Below the pieces are notes generated by a model. It searched no databases. It saw only the letters and a list, made by a program, of their open reading frames with translations, and was not told the DNA's origin. This document shows positions 14,089-21,708 of a stretch of DNA of 21,801 nt, one piece after another. The stretch lies in the NCBI GenBank assembly GCA_014379275.1, contig JACMMA010000049.1, positions 1 to 21,801 of the forward strand, written 5' to 3'. Each line of letters starts with the position of its first letter. Positions within the stretch are counted from its first letter, which is position 1. The stretch comes from Armatimonadota bacterium. GTDB lineage: Bacteria > Armatimonadota > Armatimonadia > Armatimonadales > Armatimonadaceae. The position numbers and the translations under genes are program-made.

Positions 14089-16359
14089 ATGAGCACCGAT
14101 ACCCCGTTGTCCGGCGAAAAGATAGCCGAGACACATGAAGAGATTACCCCGCTGGGCGACGCGCAAGAATTCGCCGTTATCAAGTCCGACCGTAGTTTGT
14201 ATATCAATCGCGAGCTGTCATGGCTGGCGTTCAACCGGCGCGTATTAGAGGAGGCGCAGGACGAACACCACCCGCTTCTCGAGCGCGTCAAATTTCTTGC
14301 TATTTTCGGCTCCAACCTGGACGAATTTTTCATGATCCGTATACCGGGGCTTCAGGCTCAACGCACCGCCGGCGTTGCGGATGTCGCGCTGGACGGTCTG
14401 ACGCCGACCGAAGCGCTGGAGCAGATCGCGATCACGGTGAATGGCGTACTTACGGAAGCGGAAGAATGCCGCAAGAACATCCTCGCGCAACTGCGCCGGG
14501 AGCATATCGAGATCTGCCATTTTGCCGATCTATCGCCCGACGAGAAGGCGTACCTGGCGACCTACTTTCAGGACGAGATCTTTCCGATCCTGACCCCGCT
14601 CGCGGTGGACCCCGGACACCCGTTCCCGCACATCTCGAACCTGTCGCTGAACCTCGCGGTGATTGTCCGGGATCCGGGTATCGGAGAACGGTTCGCCCGA
14701 ATGAAGCTACCGGGGACCATTCCGCGATTCGTGCCGCTTCCGCGCCACCTCACCCCGCCGCCGACACCGAAGCGCGGGGACAACGGGAGCAATGGGAACG
14801 CCGCGGTAATCCCTGCAGACGTCCCGGGGTTAGAGGTTCAGCGCGGTAGCGTCGGAGAAATCCGCTTGCGGTTCGTGTACATTGAGGACGTCATCGCGCA
14901 CTTTTCCGGCTCGCTTTTTCCCGGGCTGCAACCGGTCGCTGCGTACCCGTTCCGCGTGACGCGCAACGCCGACTTCGAAATCCAGGAAGATGAGGCGGAG
15001 GACCTGCTACGCACCATTGAAGAGGGCATCCGCGAGCGACACTTCGGTTTTGTGACGCGGCTGGAAGTTACGTCCGCGATGCCGCAGCGCGTTCGCGAGT
15101 CGGTGGTCGAGGGCTTGGAGATGGACCCGCGCAACATAGTAACGCTTCCGAGCGAGGCGATGGCGTTGTCCGCGTTGATGGAGCTGACGAAAGTAGATCG
15201 CCCTGACTTGAAGTTCCCGCCGCACGTCCCGCGCACCCCGCCCGCATTTCGAACCGGCGACGATCCGTTCACGCTCGTCGGGCAGCGCGATATTTTGCTC
15301 CATCACCCGTACGAATCGTTCGCGCCGGTGACAGCTTTGATCGAAGCGGCCGCGCACGATCCCCATGTCCGTGCGATCAAACAAACCCTGTATCGTCTCG
15401 GTCCCAACTCGCCGCTGACGCCGGCACTGATCGAAGCCCGCGACGCCGACACGCAGGTAGCGGTACTGGTCGAACTCAAGGCGCGGTTCGACGAAGAGAA
15501 CAACATCACCTGGGCGAGGCAGTTAGAGGCGGCAGGGGTACATGTCGTCTACGGGCTTGTCGGGTTGAAAACACACTGCAAAGTGCTACTGATCGTACGC
15601 AAAGAGCCGGGCGGAGCGATCCGTCGCTACTGCCACTTTGGAACCGGTAACTATAACGCGACGACGGCGCGCTTCTACACCGACTTCGGCTTGTTGACTG
15701 CCGATCCGCAGCTCGCCGCCGACGCGACCGACCTTTTTAACTACCTGACCGGCTATTCGCGCCAGAAGGTGTTCCGCAAAATCCTGGTGGCACCCGTAAA
15801 CCTTCGGGAACGGTTCGCGGCGATGATCGAGCGCGAAACACGCAACGCAATCGAAGGACGACCCGCACGGATTTTATTCCAAATGAACTCGCTTGCCGAC
15901 CCGCACATGGTCGAGCTCTTATATCGTGCGTCCCAGGCGGGCGTGAAAGTAGATTTGATCGTGCGAGGCGTTTGTTGTCTGCGCCCTGGAGTGCCGGGGG
16001 TATCGGAGAACGTGACCGTGACAAGCGTCGTCGGGCAGTTCCTGGAACATTCGCGGTGCTATTATTTCGAGAATGCCGGTGATCCGATTTTATACCTCGG
16101 CTCGGCAGATCTGATGACGCGCAATCTGGACCGGCGGGTTGAGGTGATGTTTCCGGTTGAGAAGCCGGAGTTGCGCGATTATGTCGTCAAATACGTGCTC
16201 GAAACGATCCTTGCCGACAACACGCAGTCGCGCCGCCTGCAATCGGATGGCACATGGGAGCGCGTGAAACCCGAGCCCCGAAAAAAACGCGTCGATGCGC
16301 AGGCGATATTCATCAAAGGCGTACAGGCGATCGGCGCGAAGAATCGGAAGGGGAGATAG
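14089..16359 (+). CDS. ppk1: Polyphosphate kinase 1
   Basis: PPK1 reversibly transfers the terminal phosphate of ATP to inorganic polyphosphate, a reserve and stress polymer. The 756-residue product has all four regions: the N domain (YINRELSWLAFNRRVLEEAQ, then SNLDEFFMIRI), the head domain, and the two phospholipase-D-like C domains with catalytic H496 in GLKTHCKVLLIV and the second histidine H654 in FLEHSRCYYFEN. FGTGNYNATTARFYTDFGLL and LYLGSADLMTRNLDRRVEVM are near-invariant blocks. It is longer than the usual 690-700 residues because of a proline/glycine/asparagine-rich insertion around 220-245 (PPPTPKRGDNGSNGNA) and a basic tail. It is a single gene behind its own extended -10 promoter with a very short leader; no ppx or phosphate-transport gene is adjacent. 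Confidence 0.97.
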   Translation: MSTDTPLSGEKIAETHEEITPLGDAQEFAVIKSDRSLYINRELSWLAFNRRVLEEAQDEHHPLLERVKFLAIFGSNLDEFFMIRIPGLQAQRTAGVADVALDGLTPTEALEQIAITVNGVLTEAEECRKNILAQLRREHIEICHFADLSPDEKAYLATYFQDEIFPILTPLAVDPGHPFPHISNLSLNLAVIVRDPGIGERFARMKLPGTIPRFVPLPRHLTPPPTPKRGDNGSNGNAAVIPADVPGLEVQRGSVGEIRLRFVYIEDVIAHFSGSLFPGLQPVAAYPFRVTRNADFEIQEDEAEDLLRTIEEGIRERHFGFVTRLEVTSAMPQRVRESVVEGLEMDPRNIVTLPSEAMALSALMELTKVDRPDLKFPPHVPRTPPAFRTGDDPFTLVGQRDILLHHPYESFAPVTALIEAAAHDPHVRAIKQTLYRLGPNSPLTPALIEARDADTQVAVLVELKARFDEENNITWARQLEAAGVHVVYGLVGLKTHCKVLLIVRKEPGGAIRRYCHFGTGNYNATTARFYTDFGLLTADPQLAADATDLFNYLTGYSRQKVFRKILVAPVNLRERFAAMIERETRNAIEGRPARILFQMNSLADPHMVELLYRASQAGVKVDLIVRGVCCLRPGVPGVSENVTVTSVVGQFLEHSRCYYFENAGDPILYLGSADLMTRNLDRRVEVMFPVEKPELRDYVVKYVLETILADNTQSRRLQSDGTWERVKPEPRKKRVDAQAIFIKGVQAIGAKNRKGR

Positions 16360-16721
16360 AGCCACGCCATATGTGGCGCAGAGTCACCCAATCACCCAAT
16401 CGTGATGCCTATTTCGGGATACAGGCGCACGGACCCATCCCGCTCTGAAGGGCGGGAAATCTGAATCTCCGCGTCTGTTCCAGGCGGAAGGAGGGAATAC
16501 TTCCCAACCACGCGAACATTATCTTGTGTTCTAAGTCTGCGCACACCGGACGATTGGCAACACAAATCGGGTGGCACTGCACGGCGGTATTTGGCTCGGT
16601 TACGGCGAAGCGACAACGTTCGAGCCGCCAGGTAACGAGTCGTGTGCCGCGATGCACGATTTGCTGTCGCTGTGCTCGGAGCGATGCCCCGGCGCAAAGC
16701 GGCGCAAAGGAGCAAGGAATC
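16360..16721. other. Intergenic stretch of 362 bp between ppk1 and the oxidoreductase operon
   Basis: Just after the ppk stop is a small hairpin (GCCAC 16361-16365 with GTGGC 16373-16377) without a T run, then a tandem 8-bp repeat (CACCCAAT at 16385-16392 and 16393-16400). On the minus strand a 50-codon frame (16392-16544, GTG start) encodes a plausible beta-rich protein end (KYSLLPPGTDAEIQISRPSE, ending EIGITIG), possibly a gene remnant. I see no clear promoter for the downstream operon; its ribosome binding site is at 16707-16712. Confidence 0.4.
16392..16544 (-). pseudogene. Possible 3' remnant of an unidentified gene
   Basis: The 50-codon minus-strand frame has good codon usage and a natural-looking ending (DGSVRLYPEIGITIG), but no upstream coding signal, no ribosome binding site and no recognised family. 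The longer frame that continues to 17246 is only the antisense of the oxidoreductase gene. It may be the surviving C terminus of a deleted gene, a tiny gene, or chance. Confidence 0.25.
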
Positions 16722-17831
16722 ATGTCGAAAAAGGTTCGTATCGGTCTTGTCGGGCTTGGCTTCGGTGCCGAGTTCATTCCCATCTATCAGAACCACCCGA
16801 ATGCCGAGGTTGTCGCCATCTGCCAGCGCGATCCCGCTAAACTTCGGGCAATCGGGGATGCTTTCGGGGTATCGCGCCGTTATACGGACTGGCGGGAACT
16901 GATCGCTGATCCCGACGTTGACGCCGTTCATATCAACTCGCCCATCCCGGACCACGCGATGATGTCGCTGATGACGCTGGAGGCGGGGAAGCACTGCGCC
17001 TGTACCGTGCCGATGGCGACTAATATAGAGGCACTGCGCACGCTCTGCCATGCGCAACGCGCCGCCCGCAAGAACTACATGATGATTGAGACGGTGCTGT
17101 ACGCCCGCGAATTCTTCTTCGTCCGGGATATGCTGGCGAGCGGCGAGATGGGGCGGCTTCAGTTCCTGCGCGGGTCGCACCAGCAGGAGATGGCGGGCTG
17201 GCCCGGTTACTGGGAAGGACTCCCGCCGATGCACTACGCCACCCACTGCGTCAGCCCGCTACTGGCACTAGCCGGAACATTGACGGAGTCAGTCGTCTGC
17301 CACGGATCCGGGCGGATCGACACGCACCTCGCGATCAAAAACGGCAGCCCTTTCGCCGTGGAAACCGCCACCCTGCGCCTGAAGGATTCCGATGTCGTCG
17401 CCGAGGTCACCCGTTCGCTATTCAACACTGCGCGCCAGTACCGCGAGTCGTTCGACGTTTACGCTTCCAAAGTGTCGTGGGAATGGGCACTGGTCGAGGA
17501 GGAGCCAAGTGTTCTGCACTACGGCGAGGAGCCGCGCCGCGTCCGTGTCCCTGACTACGCGGATCGACTTCCCGAGGGTATCCGTCCCTACACCACGAAG
17601 GGTGTCTACGATTCCGCCGAGAACGTCCATCTGTCGTTCAAGCAGGGTTCGGGGCACGGCGGGTCGCACCCGCATCTCGCGCACGAATTCGTTTCGTCCA
17701 TCATCGAAGGGCGCGAACCGTTCCCCAACGCCTTGCAGTCGGCGAACTACACCGCCACCGGGATCTGCGCCCACGAATCCGCCTTGCGCGGCGGCGAACG
17801 CGTCTACCTTCCCGACTTTTCCGAGGGCTAA
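16722..17831 (+). CDS. Gfo/Idh/MocA family oxidoreductase
   Basis: I choose the ATG at 16722 (369 residues) because AAAGGAG lies 9 nt upstream and the Rossmann start follows at once (KKVRIGLVGLGFGAEFIPIY, G-x-G-x-x-A); upstream in-frame sequence is not protein-like. The family uses NAD(P) to oxidise or reduce sugars, inositols and their derivatives. The second blocks are present (AICQRDP, YTDWRELIADPDVDAVHINS), as is the C-terminal ANYTATGICAHESALRGGER. In place of the family's catalytic EKP motif the sequence has C-T95-V96-P97 (HCACTVPMATN), so the usual lysine is missing; I recall this variant in related bacteria, so it is probably a real subfamily rather than damage. The next gene starts 6 nt after its stop. 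No signal peptide is seen. The substrate is unknown. Confidence 0.92.
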   Translation: MSKKVRIGLVGLGFGAEFIPIYQNHPNAEVVAICQRDPAKLRAIGDAFGVSRRYTDWRELIADPDVDAVHINSPIPDHAMMSLMTLEAGKHCACTVPMATNIEALRTLCHAQRAARKNYMMIETVLYAREFFFVRDMLASGEMGRLQFLRGSHQQEMAGWPGYWEGLPPMHYATHCVSPLLALAGTLTESVVCHGSGRIDTHLAIKNGSPFAVETATLRLKDSDVVAEVTRSLFNTARQYRESFDVYASKVSWEWALVEEEPSVLHYGEEPRRVRVPDYADRLPEGIRPYTTKGVYDSAENVHLSFKQGSGHGGSHPHLAHEFVSSIIEGREPFPNALQSANYTATGICAHESALRGGERVYLPDFSEG

Positions 17832-17837
17832 TTTATC

Positions 17838-18710
17838 ATGTCACCCCCCGTACTCCATGCCGTCCACACTCCCGAGCGTATCGCACTATTCCGCTCCGGG
17901 GTGCCGTCGGCTTTGGTAACACAGTCCGCCGCGACCGACCATCGCCCGTACATCCACCCGATCCTGGCACCCGACGGTGTCGGGGAACTCACCGAAAACG
18001 AACCGGGGCACCACCTGTGGCAACACGGGTTATATGTCGGTCTCAACGACGTGAACGGCGTCGGATTCTGGACAGAGGGACTCAACAACAGCAAGGAGTA
18101 CGACGGCACGTTCCATCCGCAACCACTCGTACCCCCGACGATCACCGGAAACCAGGCGCAGTGGGAAGTGGTTTGCGAGTGGCGTACCCCCGGCGGTGAT
18201 CCGATGCTCACCGAGACCCAGAGATGGTCGCTGGAGGACCGGGGGGAGTTTCTGGTGCTGGATATGGCATGGCATCTGCGGGCACAGACCGACCTGCGCT
18301 TTGGTCAATACAGTTACGGCGGGCTGTTCCTGCGGATGCCGTGGCGCGAAGGTACTGGCAATGAACTGCTCACCAGCGCGGGCGCCACCACCCCGCGCGA
18401 AGCCGAAGGGCAACGGGCACGTTGGGTCGCGGTGGCGATGCCTATCCCCGGACGTGATACCGGGCTCGCCGGTATCGCCCTGCTTGATCACCCGGCGAAC
18501 CCGGAGCACCCCGCGCCGTGGCGCGTCGATAACAACTACGGCATCGTTCCCAGTCGCTGTATCGCGGGAGAATGGTTCCTCCCGGAAGGCGAAATCACCG
18601 TCAGCCGGTACCGCGTGTTCGCCTTCACCGGTGCGATTCGCCCCGACACCGTGCGCGAAGAATGGGATCGATTCGCCCGCGACGAAAACCCCAACAAGGA
18701 CACGCTCTAA
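17838..18710 (+). CDS. DUF6807 (PmoA-like annotated) family protein
   Basis: The 290-residue protein has the family's hallmark GHHLWQHGLYVGLNDVNGVGFW (G57, H58, H59, H63), plus QRWSLEDRGEFLVLDMAWHL, FGQYSYGGLFLRMPWREG and a C-terminal block VDNNYGIVPSRCIAGEWFLP. Databases often label this family 'PmoA' after a methane monooxygenase subunit, which is misleading: it is soluble, lacks membrane helices and is found in sugar-degradation clusters of Planctomycetes, Armatimonadota and Bacteroidetes. The fold is probably a beta-sandwich and the histidines may bind metal or sugar (inference). It is the middle gene of a three-gene operon, 6 nt after the oxidoreductase and 3 nt before the dehydrogenase, so it likely works on the same carbohydrate pathway. 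Confidence 0.85.
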   Translation: MSPPVLHAVHTPERIALFRSGVPSALVTQSAATDHRPYIHPILAPDGVGELTENEPGHHLWQHGLYVGLNDVNGVGFWTEGLNNSKEYDGTFHPQPLVPPTITGNQAQWEVVCEWRTPGGDPMLTETQRWSLEDRGEFLVLDMAWHLRAQTDLRFGQYSYGGLFLRMPWREGTGNELLTSAGATTPREAEGQRARWVAVAMPIPGRDTGLAGIALLDHPANPEHPAPWRVDNNYGIVPSRCIAGEWFLPEGEITVSRYRVFAFTGAIRPDTVREEWDRFARDENPNKDTL

Positions 18711-18713
18711 ACC

Positions 18714-19742
18714 ATGTCATCCGTAATCATCGTACACCCGAATATCGAAGTCACCTGGCCGTTCGCCGCCGATTACGCCCGCGAAAAATGGGAAGCCCAG
18801 GGCGAAACCGTGTTCTACCGCCTGGACCCGACCGACCAGCGCCCAGTCGGCGAGATCATCGACGAACCGGCGGCAGTCACCCGTTTGATCGCGTGGGGAG
18901 TGCCGTTCACGGCGGCGTGTCTCGACGCTTTGCCCGCACTGAAAGAAATCGTTTACACGATGTCGCCGTATGGTTCCGACGACCAACATTCGATAGCGGA
19001 AGAACTTAAATCTCGCGGCATCGCGCGGTATGTTCATGGGTCCGAAGGCTACTGGGGGCAGTCCGTTTCTGAATTCGGGCTTGCCCTGACGCTGTGCGGA
19101 CTACGCCGCATCCCGCAAACGCACCACGATATCATCACGAGCCATTCTCCCTGGAACTACAGCCCGGAGGGCGGTATCGGGCGACCCGGGGCACGAGGAC
19201 ACCAGTTCGGCGACGACACACGGTTCACGAACGGTACTGTGGCGGGGAAGCGTGTCCGGATCGTCGGTGCGGGGAATATCGCGAGCCGCTACGCTAGTTT
19301 CGTCAATATGCTCGGCGCGGAAGTCGCGGCGTGGGACCCGTTCGCGAGCGAACCCTGCTTCCACAGGGCGGGCGCGCGGCGGGAATGGCATCTGGACCGG
19401 TTGGTCACGGACGCGGAGATCTTTGTCCCGATGGTGCCGCTGACCGATAAGACGCGCGGTCTGGTCACTGCCGCGCACATCGACAGTCTCCCACGTGGCT
19501 GCCTTGTGGTGCTGGTGACACGCGCCGATATTTGCGACGTTTCCGCGCTACGCCGCCGCGTCCTCGCCGACGAAATCGCGCTCGCCGCCGACGTTTTCGA
19601 CATCGAACCGCTGCCACTCGATGACCCGCTCCTCGGTCGTCACAACGTCGTACATACCCCGCACAACGCCGGGCGGACGCGGGAAGCGAACGAGAACTGG
19701 GCGGACGCGCTTCTCGTCCAATTCACCCCCAGTCGGGAATGA
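18714..19742 (+). CDS. D-isomer specific 2-hydroxyacid dehydrogenase
   Basis: The 342-residue enzyme belongs to the NAD-dependent D-2-hydroxyacid dehydrogenase family, which interconverts 2-keto acids and D-2-hydroxyacids. The NAD-binding domain has GKRVRIVGAGNIASRYASFV (G186-x-G188) with the acidic ribose-binding D208 in VAAWDPF. The catalytic triad is R270 (VLVTRADICD), E298 (DVFDIEPLPLDDP) and H317 (VVHTPHNAG). The residue before the arginine is T rather than the usual R-G context, a mild departure. The N-terminal substrate domain is divergent, and residues 143-172 contain a glycine-rich segment that I do not know from close homologues. It begins 3 nt after the DUF6807 gene, so the three genes form one operon; a sugar-acid or hydroxyacid substrate is likely. 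Confidence 0.9.
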   Translation: MSSVIIVHPNIEVTWPFAADYAREKWEAQGETVFYRLDPTDQRPVGEIIDEPAAVTRLIAWGVPFTAACLDALPALKEIVYTMSPYGSDDQHSIAEELKSRGIARYVHGSEGYWGQSVSEFGLALTLCGLRRIPQTHHDIITSHSPWNYSPEGGIGRPGARGHQFGDDTRFTNGTVAGKRVRIVGAGNIASRYASFVNMLGAEVAAWDPFASEPCFHRAGARREWHLDRLVTDAEIFVPMVPLTDKTRGLVTAAHIDSLPRGCLVVLVTRADICDVSALRRRVLADEIALAADVFDIEPLPLDDPLLGRHNVVHTPHNAGRTREANENWADALLVQFTPSRE

Positions 19743-19800
19743 CAGAACGTTGAACGGGTGTGCCAATGATCGATGCGCGGTTGATGGATCGGACCGTCGA

Positions 19801-19853
19801 CACACTGCCCGTGATCGCCAGGACCGCCGCTTTCGGCGTCGCGAGGCAGTGTG
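19801..19853. repeat. Nested hairpin downstream of the dehydrogenase operon
   Basis: CACACTGCC (19801-19809) pairs with GGCAGTGTG (19845-19853), and inside it CGCCG (19825-19829) pairs with CGGCG (19834-19838) around a 4-nt loop. No T run follows. It lies 58 nt after the operon's stop and 24 nt before the tRNA promoter. It may protect the mRNA 3' end or be a Rho-dependent termination region. Confidence 0.6.
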
Positions 19854-19876
19854 CCCCGGAACGGCCAAACCGCTTC

Positions 19877-19905
19877 TTGCACTCCCGAGGCTCCCGTGTT
19901 AAAAT
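19877..19905 (+). promoter_or_regulatory. Sigma-70-type promoter of tRNA-Ser
   Basis: TTGCAC (19877-19882) and TAAAAT (19900-19905) are separated by exactly 17 nt, and the tRNA begins 18 nt after the -10. Both hexamers differ from consensus at one or two positions. This is the best full -35/-10 promoter in the window. Confidence 0.75.
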
Positions 19906-19922
19906 GCGTCAAGACCCTGTTT

Positions 19923-20011
19923 GGAGTGGTGGCTGAGTGGTCGAAAGCGACGGTTTGCTAAACCGTTGTAGGCCTTAAAATCTACCTCGGGTTCGAATCC
20001 CGACCACTCCG
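19923..20011 (+). tRNA. tRNA-Ser, anticodon GCU
   Basis: The cloverleaf is complete. The acceptor arm GGAGTGG (19923-19929) pairs with CCACTCC (20004-20010), discriminator G at 20011. The D arm contains GCTGAGTGGTCGAAAGC. The anticodon arm ACGGT-TTGCTAA-ACCGT gives anticodon GCT at 19957-19959 (serine codons AGC/AGU). A long variable arm (TGTAGGCCTTAAAATCTACC) is the class-II feature of tRNA-Ser, and the T arm is CGGGTTCGAATCCCG. The 3' CCA is not encoded, so it must be added by the nucleotidyltransferase. Confidence 0.97.
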
Positions 20012-20034
20012 TAGTCCGCTGTTTTAAGTGTTAT

Positions 20035-20073
20035 CGCGCCGCGTTCCTGTTCGAGGGACCGGCGCGTTTGTTT
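20035..20073 (+). terminator. Rho-independent terminator of tRNA-Ser
   Basis: CGCGCCG (20035-20041) pairs with CGGCGCG (20060-20066), and the stem continues inward as GTTCC with GGGAC after a bulged C. It is followed by TTTGTTT. It begins 24 nt after the tRNA's last base. The stem is long and G+C rich, so termination should be efficient. Confidence 0.75.
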
Positions 20074-20095
20074 AACACCGAAAGGATCGTCTGAT

Positions 20096-21232
20096 TTGCG
20101 ATACTTGTCATCGAAGTTCGCCGCGCTCGCTTTACTGGGTATGTCTTTTGTTTGCTACGCCCCGCCCGCTTTTGCACAGTCCGATACGAGCATTTCTCCC
20201 GCCTCCGCACAGTACCTCGCACTCCGCCGTGCGAGTCCCCCGGAAATGGGGTTAACCCTGGGGGCACTTGCCCTGAGTCCGCGCACCTATCGCGGCAAAA
20301 CCATCGAGATCGACGGGAAACTGGTCGGGGTCTGCTCCGCCGAAGACGGTCTGACCCGCTTGATGTTACAGACCGATGGTGTCGGCACCCTTTCGCTGAC
20401 GATGAGCACGATGCCGGACTGGATCCGTTCCGGCGAGCGGCTTCGGGTTCTGGTAATCATTACCGCATCGGGCGATGAGGACACCGTGGAACTGGGCGTG
20501 CCGGAGATGGAAGTGCTTGCCGTCGCATCCGCGTGGGATCTGAAAGCGATGGAGGAGCGTGAGCGCACCAGCAAGACAGCCCGCATCGCTTACGAAAAAG
20601 CAGTGAAGGCGGCGAGACAACGACTTGGTAAGCGCTCCAGTGGAAGCCTCGCGTCGCGCTCGGGTGTTCGCAGTGCGGTCACCTCCAGAAACGCACCGAT
20701 TGTCGCGAATGGGCTTTCGGCGACCGCGCAGTCTGTGTTCCCCGCGTATCGCGATTTTATCAAAGGACGGAACCCCCGCCTCACCGAAAGCCAGGCGAGC
20801 GATATCACCTGGGCGGTTCTCCGCTATTCGGAGGCACTGGATACGGATCCACGTCTGGTGATTGCATTGATCATCGCGGAGTCGGATTTCAACCCGAACA
20901 GCACGTCGCGTAGCGGTGCAATGGGACTCGGTCAACTGATGCCGGGTACGGCACAGGACATCGCGGCGAAAACAGGCTTGTCGAATCCGTACGACCCGGT
21001 GCAAAATATCGCGGGTTCGGTCTGGCTTTTGCGCTCTCATCTAGATAAATACAGCGGTGGCAAAGCGATGAACGACCTGAAATGGAACCATATTTCGCTC
21101 GCGCTGGCGGCGTATAACGCGGGGCCGGGCGCGGTCAAAAAGTATAAGGGCATCCCTCCTTATCGCGAGACGCAAAACTATGTGCGAAAAATCAACTCCA
21201 TTTACCGTCAGTTGTGCGGCGAAACAGGGTAA
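20096..21232 (+). CDS. Secreted lytic transglycosylase (SLT family) with N-terminal beta domain
   Basis: The 378-residue protein opens with TTG at 20096, supported by AAAGGA 9-10 nt upstream and by a signal peptide that begins there (MRYLSSKFAALALLGMSFVC, cleavage after AFA27). It cuts peptidoglycan glycan strands to form 1,6-anhydro ends outside the membrane. After the signal come an OB-like beta domain (about 48-145; RTYRGKTIEIDGKLVGVC), a charged helical linker (about 150-200), and the catalytic domain (about 235-375) with E262 in IIAESDFNPNS, GAMGLGQLMPGTAQD, LALAAYNAGPGAVKKYKGIP and YRETQNYVRKI. The catalytic glutamate and tyrosine blocks are intact. It starts 23 nt after the tRNA terminator, and no separate strong promoter is visible between; it may depend on read-through or a weak local promoter. 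Confidence 0.93.
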   Translation: MRYLSSKFAALALLGMSFVCYAPPAFAQSDTSISPASAQYLALRRASPPEMGLTLGALALSPRTYRGKTIEIDGKLVGVCSAEDGLTRLMLQTDGVGTLSLTMSTMPDWIRSGERLRVLVIITASGDEDTVELGVPEMEVLAVASAWDLKAMEERERTSKTARIAYEKAVKAARQRLGKRSSGSLASRSGVRSAVTSRNAPIVANGLSATAQSVFPAYRDFIKGRNPRLTESQASDITWAVLRYSEALDTDPRLVIALIIAESDFNPNSTSRSGAMGLGQLMPGTAQDIAAKTGLSNPYDPVQNIAGSVWLLRSHLDKYSGGKAMNDLKWNHISLALAAYNAGPGAVKKYKGIPPYRETQNYVRKINSIYRQLCGETG

Positions 21233-21238
21233 CGGGTC

Positions 21239-21649
21239 GTGATCTGTGCGGTCCACGCGGTCATCGGGGCGGCCATAGGTAAAGCCGCGAATCATCCGGG
21301 CAAAGCGTTCGCGGGGGGCGTCGCGTCGCACCTGATCGGCGACCTGACTCCCCATAAGGATTTGTCCGCGAAGGTCGAGCTACCGCTTCTTGCCGTCACT
21401 GTTTTTCTTATATTCTTGAAATATGGGATCAAATCGCCGGAGTTCTGGGGCGCGGTCGGCGGCTTTTCGCCCGACTTTGAAAATGCGGCCTGGATGTTCG
21501 GCTTGACGAAAAAAGAGGATTGCCGCTTTCCTACACACATGCAGAACGGCAAGTTCCATGCGCCCTCTGTCTCTACTGCCGTCCCGCAGGTCATTCTGGT
21601 AGCGGCATGTTTATACTATCTTCTGCGCCCAACTAACAAGCGCGATTGA
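21239..21649 (+). CDS. Small multi-histidine membrane protein, distantly like DUF457/YdjM-type
   Basis: The 136-residue product starts with GTG 6 nt after the transglycosylase stop, so it is probably in the same transcript. The N terminus has H6 in VHAVIGAAIG, then GGVASHLIGDLTPHK with H31, D35 and H39, spaced like the metal ligands of the membrane-bound metal-dependent hydrolase family (DUF457, YdjM), whose members are usually longer. A hydrophobic segment (about 48-62, LPLLAVTVFLIFL) and a second near 115-130 (VPQVILVAACLYYLL) suggest two or three membrane passes. GGFSPDFENAAW (74-85) resembles that family's P-D motif, and HMQNGKFH (100-107) holds more histidines. The family assignment is tentative; the gene is real by codon pattern and protein-like features. 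Confidence 0.6.
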   Translation: MICAVHAVIGAAIGKAANHPGKAFAGGVASHLIGDLTPHKDLSAKVELPLLAVTVFLIFLKYGIKSPEFWGAVGGFSPDFENAAWMFGLTKKEDCRFPTHMQNGKFHAPSVSTAVPQVILVAACLYYLLRPTNKRD

Positions 21650-21664
21650 CGACTTGGACTGTCC

Positions 21665-21708
21665 TTTCTTTTTGTTGTCCTGCCCAGACGGGGCCAACCT
21701 TACGTTGG
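21665..21708. repeat. Dispersed hairpin element, decayed copy 2
   Basis: It starts with TTTCTTTTTG, as in copy 1 at 8009, passes through a diverged part (TTGTCCTGCCCA) and then repeats the 22-bp core and loop of copy 1 exactly (21687-21708 equals 8027-8048). The right arm then stops matching, so the long hairpin is broken here. It lies 16 nt after the stop of the small membrane protein gene. Confidence 0.85.

Noticed and set aside
16524..16721. N-terminal extension of the oxidoreductase
   Set aside because: The added residues are cysteine/arginine-rich and unlike the family. The ATG at 16722 has a good ribosome binding site and starts the Rossmann fold correctly.
16392..17246. 284-codon minus-strand gene
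   Set aside because: Most of it is antisense to the oxidoreductase gene. Only its last 50 codons lie outside and look coding-like; these are listed separately.
17838..18710. Methane monooxygenase subunit (PmoA)
   Set aside because: The protein is soluble with no membrane helices; the label is a database naming habit for this DUF6807 family.
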